Shown piece after piece: positions 34,139 to 40,363 of a stretch of 64,000 nt of DNA. The position numbers were made by a program, and so were the translations under genes. The stretch is from Flavobacteriales bacterium (GTDB lineage: Bacteria; Bacteroidota; Bacteroidia; Flavobacteriales_F; PHOS-HE28), in contig JACJZJ010000001.1 in the NCBI GenBank assembly GCA_020635675.1, forward strand, positions 896,587-960,586, written 5' to 3'. Every line of letters starts with the position of its first letter. Position 1 is the stretch's first letter. The notes beneath the pieces were generated by a model. The model saw nothing but the letters and a program-made list of their open reading frames with translations, searched no databases and was not told where the DNA came from.

Positions 34139-34723
34139 TCACGACTTCACCGCCTCGATCCAAAGCTCACGCCCCGCGCGTGGTGGTATGGAGTTGTAAC
34201 AGCGTTCGAGCCGGACATCCGGAAAATGCGGATGGAACGAACGGATGTATTCGTCGCGATCACCACCGAAGGGCGGTCGGTCCGTGTTCAGGGGATCGTC
34301 GAACAGGACGCCGACCAGACGACCTCCGGGAGCGAGCAGATCATGCATCTTCTCCACGTAGCGCTCACGCAGTAGCGGATCGAGCGCACAGAAGAAGGTC
34401 TGCTCGATGATGCGGTCGAAGGCGCCTTCCAGTGCGAAGAAGTCGCCCTGGACGAGATGGTCCTGTGGAAAGTCGGGGCACCGCTCCATCAGATCACGGA
34501 ACGGCGAAGGCGCCAGATCGATGACCGTCACCTTCCCGAAGCCCGCCCGATGCAGGTACTCCGCTTCATACGACCGACCGCCGCCGGGGATCAGGATGCG
34601 CAGGTCGCGATCGGTCAGTTGGTCGAAGTAGGCCTTGAGCGGATCGCTGATGCGGCCGATGTCCCAGCCGGTCTCATGGTCCGAGTACCGACCCTCCCAG
34701 AAATCTTGATCGAGCGCCTTCAT
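34139..34723 (-). CDS. TPMT-family SAM-dependent methyltransferase
   Basis: 194 residues. The thiopurine-methyltransferase pattern is clear: DFWEGRYSDHETGWDIG at the N-terminus, SAM loop ILIPGGGRSYEAEYL (about 43-57), acidic ligand VIDLAP and LVGVLFDDP. Family members methylate thiols, selenium, tellurium or halide ions; the natural substrate cannot be given. Its start overlaps the rlmD stop by ATGA (34720-34723), so it is translationally coupled to that gene. Confidence 0.88.
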   Translation of the reverse strand: MKALDQDFWEGRYSDHETGWDIGRISDPLKAYFDQLTDRDLRILIPGGGRSYEAEYLHRAGFGKVTVIDLAPSPFRDLMERCPDFPQDHLVQGDFFALEGAFDRIIEQTFFCALDPLLRERYVEKMHDLLAPGGRLVGVLFDDPLNTDRPPFGGDRDEYIRSFHPHFPDVRLERCYNSIPPRAGRELWIEAVKS

Positions 34724-36147
34724 TGTTCGATCCGTTCCAACCGCACGATGTTCTCCACGTGGAAGGTGTGCGGGAACATGTCCACGGGTTGCACGGCGGT
34801 GATGGTGTACTTGTCCTTCAACAGCGACAGGTCGCGGGCCTGCGTGGCGGGATTGCAGCTCACGTACACGATGCGGTCGGGTGCCATGGCGTTCAGCGCA
34901 CGCACCACATCCTCATGCATGCCCGCGCGCGGCGGATCGGTCACCACCACATCGGGACGTCCGTTCACGGTGGTGAAGTCCGGCGTCAGCAGGTCCTTCA
35001 GGTCGCCGGAGAAGAACCGGGTGTTGTCGATCCCGTTCAGCGCGGCGTTCGCTTCGGCATCGCCCACCGCCTCCGGTACGATCTCCAGACCGACGAGTGA
35101 ACGGCAATGGCGCGCGAGGAAGAGCGTGATGCTGCCGGCACCGCAGTAGAGGTCGTACACGTGCTCCCCGCCGCTGAGCCCGCTTAGCTCCCGCACGCGG
35201 CGGTACATCACCAGGGCCTGCTCGGGATTGGTCTGGAAGAAGGTCTTGGGCCCGATGCGGAACCGCAGGGCCGGGTGATCATCGTCGGGCAGTACTTCCA
35301 CCAGGTGATCCCGCCCGCGATGCACATGCACGTCAAGGTCCCAGATCGTGTCGTTCTTCTTCGGGTTGATCGTCCACAGCACGGAGGTGGTCTCCGGGAA
35401 GCGATCGGTGAAGGCACCGAGCAGGGCCTCCCGCTTGCGCACATCCTCGTGCCCGAACGCGAAGAGCACCATGGTCTCTACAGTGGTGGTCGTGCGGATC
35501 AGCAGGTTGCGCAGGAAGCCTTCGTGCGCGCGGACATCGTAGAAGGAGAGCTTCAGTTCATCGGCCTTCTGGCGCACGAACCGGCGCATGCTGTCGCTGG
35601 GCTCGGGCTGCAGGTGGCACTCGTCGATGTCGAGCACGCGGTCGAAGCGTTGCGGGATGTGGAACCCCAACGCGTTGCGGTCGGTGAAGCGCTGGTCGCT
35701 GCGCAGTTCGGCACCGGTCAACCAACGATGGGCGCCGAAGGTGAACTCCAGCTTGTTGCGGTAGTGGGTGGTCCGCGGCGAGGCCAGGATGGGATCGACC
35801 ACGGGCAGCTCCAGACCACCGAGCCGCGTCAGGTTGTCGATCACCTGCTGCTGCTTGTATTCCAGCTGCTTCGGATAGGCGAGGTCCTGCCACTTGCAAC
35901 CACCGCACGTTCCAAAATGCTTGCAGAAAGGATCCACCCGGTCCGGCGAGGGTTCGACCAGGCGCTGCGCGACCGCCTCCATGTAGCTCTTCTTCCTGCG
36001 CGTCACGCGCAGATCGACCACATCCCCCGGGATCGCGCCGCTCACGAACACCACCATCCCATCCACGCGCGCCAAGGCTTTGCCATTCGCGCCGGCGCCC
36101 GTGATGGGCACGCGTTCCAGGACGATCGACGGCTTCCGTGCGGCCAT
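34720..36147 (-). CDS. rlmD: 23S rRNA (uracil-5-)-methyltransferase RlmD-type
   Basis: 475 residues: TRAM domain (about 5-65), iron-sulfur cysteines in CKHFGTCGGCKWQDL, and a SAM-methyltransferase domain with VYDLYCGAGSITLFLA and the catalytic VSCNPATQARDL. This is the RumA/TrmA family that methylates uridine in 23S rRNA or tRNA; the exact target (U1939 or other) is inferred from family. ATG 36147 was selected 8 nt after a TATCTTCG box; upstream residues would overlap the promoter. Divergent from rocD. Confidence 0.88.
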   Translation of the reverse strand: MAARKPSIVLERVPITGAGANGKALARVDGMVVFVSGAIPGDVVDLRVTRRKKSYMEAVAQRLVEPSPDRVDPFCKHFGTCGGCKWQDLAYPKQLEYKQQQVIDNLTRLGGLELPVVDPILASPRTTHYRNKLEFTFGAHRWLTGAELRSDQRFTDRNALGFHIPQRFDRVLDIDECHLQPEPSDSMRRFVRQKADELKLSFYDVRAHEGFLRNLLIRTTTTVETMVLFAFGHEDVRKREALLGAFTDRFPETTSVLWTINPKKNDTIWDLDVHVHRGRDHLVEVLPDDDHPALRFRIGPKTFFQTNPEQALVMYRRVRELSGLSGGEHVYDLYCGAGSITLFLARHCRSLVGLEIVPEAVGDAEANAALNGIDNTRFFSGDLKDLLTPDFTTVNGRPDVVVTDPPRAGMHEDVVRALNAMAPDRIVYVSCNPATQARDLSLLKDKYTITAVQPVDMFPHTFHVENIVRLERIEQ

Positions 36148-36155
36148 GAGGGCGG

Positions 36156-36163
36156 CGAAGATA
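36156..36163 (-). promoter_or_regulatory. -7 box of rlmD (TATCTTCG), divergent from rocD
   Basis: Minus-strand TATCTTCG, 8 nt before the rlmD ATG. A TAACTTCG on the plus strand at 36176-36183 probably serves rocD in the other direction. Confidence 0.5.
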
Positions 36164-36212
36164 CCTAACTTCGCACCCGGCAGGGCATCCGGAAAGCCTT
36201 GTCCCACAAGAC

Positions 36213-37484
36213 ATGCAAGAGATCACGACCGCTTCCACCAAGACACAGCGCGCCATGGCGATGGAGGATCGCTACGGAGCGCACAACTACCACCCCCTAC
36301 CCGTCGTGCTCGAGCGCGGTGAAGGCGTTTTCGTCTGGGACGTCGAGGGCAAACGCTTCTACGACTTCCTCAGTGCGTACAGCGCCGTGAACCAGGGCCA
36401 TTGCCATCCCCGCCTTGTGAAGGTGATGCAGGATCAGGCCACCACGCTCACGCTCACCTCGCGCGCGTTCTACAGCAGCCTGCTCGGCAATTACGAGAAA
36501 GAGGTGTGCACCACCTTCGGCTACGACAAGATGCTGCCGATGAACACGGGGGCCGAGGCGGTGGAAACGGCGTTGAAGATGGCCCGCAAGTGGGGGTATG
36601 AGAAGAAGGGCATCCCCTCCGACCAGGCGAAGATCGTGGTGTGCGACGGCAACTTCCACGGCCGCACGATCACCGTGGTGAGCATGAGCAGCGACCCCGA
36701 GAGCCGCGACGGCTTCGGCCCGTACACGCCCGGGTTCGAGATCATCGCCTACGACGACCTTGGTGCGTTGGAAAAAGCACTGGCCGACAAGAACGTCTGC
36801 GCCTTCCTGGTGGAGCCGATCCAGGGTGAACGCGGTGTATACGTTCCAGCGGACGACTACATCCCCAAGGCCATCGCGCTGTGCAAGGCGAAGAACGTCC
36901 TCTTCATGGCCGATGAGATCCAGACAGGCATCGCGCGCACCGGACGGCTGCTGTGCAGCGTGCCGGACGGCGAAAAGGACAAGGCCAGGCGCCCGGACGT
37001 CGTGCTGCTGGCCAAGGCCCTGAGCGGCGGCATGTATCCGGTGAGCGCCGTGCTGGCGAACGACGAAGTGATGGACGTGTTCACGCCCGGCTCGCACGGC
37101 AGCACGTACGGCGGCAATCCGATGGGCGCACGCGTGGCCATCGAGGCGCTGTCCATTGTGAAGGATCAGAAGTTGGTGGAGAACGCCGAAAGGCTCGGCC
37201 ACATCTTCCGCGCGGAGATCGCGAAGCTCGTGGACCAGTACGATTGGATCCGCGGCGTGCGCGGGCGGGGCCTGTTGAACGCGCTCCTGATCGAACCGCG
37301 CGAGGCATCCGATGGCTCAGCGAAAACCGCCTGGGAGCTCTGCCTGCTGCTCCGCGACAACGGCCTCCTGGCCAAACCCACCCACGGTGACATCATCCGT
37401 TTCGCACCACCCCTGGTGATCACCGAGGAGCAGCTCCGGGAATGCCTCCGCATCATCACGGTGAGCGTGGAGCAGTTCGCGTAA
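36213..37484 (+). CDS. rocD: Ornithine--oxo-acid aminotransferase
   Basis: PLP-dependent enzyme converting ornithine and 2-oxoglutarate to glutamate semialdehyde and glutamate. The 423-residue fold type I protein has MNTGAEAVETALKMARKW, FHGRTITVVSMSSDP, the PLP aspartate in FMADEIQTGIARTG and the Schiff-base lysine Lys268 in LLAKALSGGMYP; HGSTYGGNP follows. Length matches the family. The AT-rich cassette begins shortly after its stop codon. Confidence 0.94.
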   Translation: MQEITTASTKTQRAMAMEDRYGAHNYHPLPVVLERGEGVFVWDVEGKRFYDFLSAYSAVNQGHCHPRLVKVMQDQATTLTLTSRAFYSSLLGNYEKEVCTTFGYDKMLPMNTGAEAVETALKMARKWGYEKKGIPSDQAKIVVCDGNFHGRTITVVSMSSDPESRDGFGPYTPGFEIIAYDDLGALEKALADKNVCAFLVEPIQGERGVYVPADDYIPKAIALCKAKNVLFMADEIQTGIARTGRLLCSVPDGEKDKARRPDVVLLAKALSGGMYPVSAVLANDEVMDVFTPGSHGSTYGGNPMGARVAIEALSIVKDQKLVENAERLGHIFRAEIAKLVDQYDWIRGVRGRGLLNALLIEPREASDGSAKTAWELCLLLRDNGLLAKPTHGDIIRFAPPLVITEEQLRECLRIITVSVEQFA

Positions 37485-37527
37485 GGGCTTCGTTGGGATC
37501 GGCTGCTTCTGGAGGGACTGGTTCCCG

Positions 37528-37537
37528 CCGCGAAGCG
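37528..37537. repeat. 10-bp direct repeat, left copy
   Basis: CCGCGAAGCG, repeated in the same orientation at 38420-38429. The two copies bracket the AT-rich cassette. Removing one copy with the intervening DNA recreates a perfect hairpin after the serine-hydrolase stop codon. Confidence 0.6.
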
Positions 37538-37541
37538 CTAA

Positions 37542-37665
37542 CGGTTTGCATATGGCTTGTGGCGGTTTTGAAGCGTTTTCCTGTCCACCGAAACCAAAGT
37601 TTGCTACGGAGCGAAAACCATGCTGACAGCCGTGCACCCGCCATAAGCTATATGCGTTGTTGGGC
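37542..37665 (-). repeat. attC-like recombination site
   Basis: On the minus strand: box GCCCAAC (37665-37659), 3-nt spacer, an 18-nt arm (37655-37638), a 72-nt variable loop, the complementary arm (37565-37548), a 5-nt spacer AAACC and then G (37542), the cleavage G. The two 18-nt arms pair at all positions with two G-T wobbles. This box-spacer-stem-loop order is the folded attC layout recognised by integron integrases. Confidence 0.55.
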
Positions 37666-37683
37666 ACAATAATTTTTTTCTTT

Positions 37684-38253
37684 TCATGGCAATAAATAGA
37701 ATCTCCAACCACTCCAAAAGTCATGGTAATGTTTAAGGAAGTCCTTGAATTCTGCAGTTTCTGGTAAATCATGTTTTGTTGCGTATTTTTCATACTCCTG
37801 TTGACTTTGAAATTCAATTAATTCAGAAGTCTTGAAATCAAAAACTATGTATTTGCTTTCATTTTCCTTTGCTTGCTCTGCACAAATTTTATCATCTTTT
37901 AAAGCAAAGTCATTTATATGTAATTGGTTATATGTTTTTTCAAGGTCAGGATAGAAATATGTCCATACTCCGTCTCCGTTGTGTATTGCTTGACCATGTC
38001 CAACAGGTAGTCGAGCAGAGTCGCCAAGTCCATGGTTTCCCCAATATGAAAATGCAAAGAAAAATAGTCCAATCGAAAAGGTAAGTCCTGTTACCCACCA
38101 AGTCAGAAATTTTCGATTCATCCATTTTTTAATTATTCCGATTTCAGTTGTTTTGCTGAGTACGTACATAATTATGAAGGTCAAAGTCGCATATACTGTC
38201 GCCTGAATAGCAATTTTGATTAACATAAATATGAAATGAAAGAGTACGAACAT
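37684..38253 (-). CDS. AT-rich small membrane protein, cassette cargo of unknown function
   Basis: 189 residues. Two membrane helices (about 5-32 and 51-71) are followed by a soluble C-terminal ~115 residues rich in Lys, Glu, Tyr and Phe (TYFYPDLEKTYNQLH, AEQAKENESKYIVFDF). Base and codon usage are far more AT-rich than the neighbours, a sign of transfer. It has its own short upstream region within the cassette and its stop lies 18 nt from the attC-like site. An alternative start at 38226 would give a protein of 180 residues. No family was recognised, and it has no obvious toxin or antitoxin motif. Confidence 0.7.
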   Translation of the reverse strand: MFVLFHFIFMLIKIAIQATVYATLTFIIMYVLSKTTEIGIIKKWMNRKFLTWWVTGLTFSIGLFFFAFSYWGNHGLGDSARLPVGHGQAIHNGDGVWTYFYPDLEKTYNQLHINDFALKDDKICAEQAKENESKYIVFDFKTSELIEFQSQQEYEKYATKHDLPETAEFKDFLKHYHDFWSGWRFYLLP

Positions 38254-38419
38254 TCTCTATTATCTTATTGTGCCCAACTTGTTGCTAACACACATTGCTG
38301 TGCGTGTTATCCACAGCCGGTGCGTCAATGGAAAAGATACGGAGCACCAGCAGGTAAGCTGTCCAGCAACCGTGTACTGTCGGTAGTAACGCCAACCCAT
38401 CCCCAGGTCGTTCGCACAA

Positions 38420-38429
38420 CCGCGAAGCG
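38420..38429. repeat. 10-bp direct repeat, right copy
   Basis: CCGCGAAGCG, second copy of the repeat at 37528-37537. It lies just beyond the serine-hydrolase stop codon (TAA at 38433-38435). Confidence 0.6.
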
Positions 38430-38432
38430 GCG

Positions 38433-39749
38433 TTAGCGGACCACATTGACCTGCGCACGCTCCACACGTCCATCCGCTAATTGGCGCTCCAGCACGTAGG
38501 TTCCCGGGGCCAGGCGCCCGAGCTGGATGTGATCACCTTGGAAGGACAGGCGGAACCTGCGGCCGTCCATCGTGATCGCCCATGCGGCACGCACCTCGGG
38601 GGTACCTGATCGGGGCCAGGTCAGTTCGTCCGTGGCCGGGTCGGGGTAGGGATGAGGTGCAGCGGTGGAGACCGTCGCCGGCGCGGGAGGTATGGATGTG
38701 GTCGAACATAGGATGGCGTTCACGTGCTGCCAGATCGTGTCGTTGTACAGGTTCGGTACATACAGCCCGCCGGGCAGTTCGCCCATGCGCACCAGGACCA
38801 GCCCGTTGGAGGGGGAGATGTTGAGCAGTTGCCCGTTCTTGCCCATGGCGTTGTAGGCGTCCTGTGGGGCGTGGGGCATCAGCGGTCCGGGGATCACCAA
38901 TTGGAATCCGGGCAGCATGTAGCTGGGCTGGCCGTTCAGCCACCAGAGGTAGCCATAGCTCTCGTTCAGGTTCTGCGAGGGCGTGCGCATCGCGTTCAGG
39001 TAGTTCTGGTCCGCCATCACGGTGGCGCCATCCCAGGTGCCGTCGGCCAGCATCATCAGCCCGAAACGGGCCATGCCGCGCGGCGTGCTGAAGAGCACGT
39101 TGTTGTAGCCGAGCTGCAGATAGGCGCCATAGAGCCCAATGGTGAGCGAGAGCTTGTTGAAGAGGTAGGCGTTGATCGTCTGTCCCGTGGCCGCGTTGAT
39201 CACGCCATCGAGCAGGGTGTAGGGGGCGTTGTGGTAGGCCCAGCGCGTACCGGCGTCGGCGAGGTATTGCAGGCAGCTCGGATCGGTGCAGTCCACGTCG
39301 GGCACGCCATCGTCCAGGCCGGTGGTCATGGTCAGCTGGTGGCGCACGGTGATCATCTCCTCCTTGTTCGGCGGGCAGCTGGTCCAACCGGTGCCGAGGT
39401 AGGTCGAGGAAGTGTCGGTGATGGACAGGAAGCCTTCCTCCTGGGCCTTGCCGATCAGGAAGGCGGTCACGGTCTTTCCGGCCGAGGCCCAGTACCAGAG
39501 GCTGTCCTGCGTGAAGGTGCCGAAGTATTTCTCCAGCACGATCCGCCCGTCCTTCAACAGCAGGAAGGCCTTCGTGTTGCTCTGTTCCAGGAAGTCGTAC
39601 AGCTGGGGAATGCTGTCGGTGCACCATCCGAGATCGCTTGGAGCGAGCGTGTCCCACGTGGTGGCATTGGGCGGGAAGTAGAGCTGTCCTTGTGCGGGAC
39701 GGAGCAGGAGCAGGGTGGCGGCGAGGGCGATCAGGATGCGCATGGCCAT
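38433..39749 (-). CDS. Secreted serine hydrolase (beta-lactamase family) with T9SS-type C-terminus
   Basis: 438 residues with a signal peptide (1-21). Penicillin-binding-like motifs are present: Ser89-x-x-Lys92 in WASAGKTV and Tyr172-x-Asn174 in AYHNAP; the third KTG-like box is less clear. The last ~70 residues (PHPYPDPATDELTWP ... APGTYVLERQLADGRVERAQVNVV) look like a T9SS type A domain. It should be a surface or secreted esterase/peptidase rather than an antibiotic-resistance enzyme. Its stop codon TAA lies in the CGCTAAC word next to the cassette. Confidence 0.82.
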   Translation of the reverse strand: MAMRILIALAATLLLLRPAQGQLYFPPNATTWDTLAPSDLGWCTDSIPQLYDFLEQSNTKAFLLLKDGRIVLEKYFGTFTQDSLWYWASAGKTVTAFLIGKAQEEGFLSITDTSSTYLGTGWTSCPPNKEEMITVRHQLTMTTGLDDGVPDVDCTDPSCLQYLADAGTRWAYHNAPYTLLDGVINAATGQTINAYLFNKLSLTIGLYGAYLQLGYNNVLFSTPRGMARFGLMMLADGTWDGATVMADQNYLNAMRTPSQNLNESYGYLWWLNGQPSYMLPGFQLVIPGPLMPHAPQDAYNAMGKNGQLLNISPSNGLVLVRMGELPGGLYVPNLYNDTIWQHVNAILCSTTSIPPAPATVSTAAPHPYPDPATDELTWPRSGTPEVRAAWAITMDGRRFRLSFQGDHIQLGRLAPGTYVLERQLADGRVERAQVNVVR

Positions 39750-39777
39750 AGGACGCTCCGGAAGTCGGAACGTTCGA

Positions 39778-40203
39778 TCAGGGCATGTGGGAGCGATCGA
39801 TCTCCTTCACCAGGTTGCCGTGGTCGTAGTGCAGTTCACGTTGCACCTGACCGTCCGGCGCATAGTCGAGTTGGATGCCGTGCTCGAGACCGTTCTCCCA
39901 GTGCTCCACGTATTTCTTGGTGCCGTTCTCGTAATAATAGGTCCACTCGCCATCCTCCACGCCATTGGCGAAGTGGCCGACGTACTCCATCTGTCCGTTG
40001 GGGTAGTAGACCTTCTCCATCACCTTTTCGGCATCCTCTCCCGCGCCCTTCATGAACACGATCACTTCCGGCTTGCCGTTGGGGTGCGTCGCCGCGACGA
40101 ACTTGTGCACCGAGCAGGCGGGAAGCAGGAGGGTCACCAGCAGCAGGGTGCCGAGGCCGTGCATCGGACGAGGTGCGGACGGGATCACGGTGGAGCGAGC
40201 CAT
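39778..40203 (-). CDS. MORN-repeat lipoprotein
   Basis: 141 residues: lipoprotein signal with lipobox LPAC (Cys about 29), then four to five MORN-type repeats (YYPNGQMEYVGHFANGVEDG, YYENGTKKYVEHWENGLEHG). Proteins like this are often labelled YwqK-family antitoxin by homology to the repeat alone, but there is no toxin partner here and the protein is exported. Its role is probably structural or unknown at the envelope. The ATG at 40203 lies 4 nt after TATTTTAG; the longer upstream frame was rejected. It precedes the serine hydrolase by 28 nt. Confidence 0.75.
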   Translation of the reverse strand: MARSTVIPSAPRPMHGLGTLLLVTLLLPACSVHKFVAATHPNGKPEVIVFMKGAGEDAEKVMEKVYYPNGQMEYVGHFANGVEDGEWTYYYENGTKKYVEHWENGLEHGIQLDYAPDGQVQRELHYDHGNLVKEIDRSHMP

Positions 40204-40207
40204 GAGG

Positions 40208-40215
40208 CTAAAATA
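40208..40215 (-). promoter_or_regulatory. -7 box of the MORN lipoprotein gene (TATTTTAG)
   Basis: Minus-strand TATTTTAG, 4 nt before the ATG at 40203. The same octamer occurs before the TonB receptor at 42891-42898. Confidence 0.4.
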
Positions 40216-40363
40216 GCGGCGATCCGTGAAGTAGGCCTTTCCGGCCCGATGGGACCGTGATGCGGTCGCGCTGCCATCCGGCCGATGGGGCACATCCGTG
40301 TTCATCCGTGGTCCGATCGGCGCCTCCGACGCCGTCAGGCGGTCGGCCATGTACGGTCGCACA

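Larger units (their letters stand above)
37542..38277 (-). mobile_element. Integron-like gene cassette (single, no integrase in window)
   Basis: A 736-bp AT-rich segment in a GC-rich chromosome. Read on the minus strand it starts with TTGGGC immediately after a G (38278), carries one gene (38253-37684), and ends with an attC-like site whose first box GCCCAAC begins 18 nt after the gene's stop. Closing the ends into a circle gives boxes GCCCAAC and GTTGGGC that are perfect complements, exactly as in integron cassettes cut at G|TT. The ends share a 14-bp inverted repeat (37659-37672 and 38265-38278). Flanking host sequence has 10-bp direct repeats. No tyrosine recombinase gene is visible in the window. 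Confidence 0.6.

Noticed and set aside
38272..38438. A second attC site between GCCCAAC (38272) and GTTAGCG (38432)
   Set aside because: The end words look like R boxes, but the sequence just inside them is not complementary, so no stem forms. The left word is better explained as the start of the cassette itself.
38433..39749. The serine-hydrolase gene as another cassette
   Set aside because: Its base composition matches the chromosome, there is no GTTRRRY word before its start codon, and it has a T9SS domain consistent with native genes.
39778..40203. Antitoxin (YwqK) of a toxin-antitoxin pair
   Set aside because: Only MORN repeats support this label. The protein has a lipobox and is exported, and no small toxin gene is next to it.
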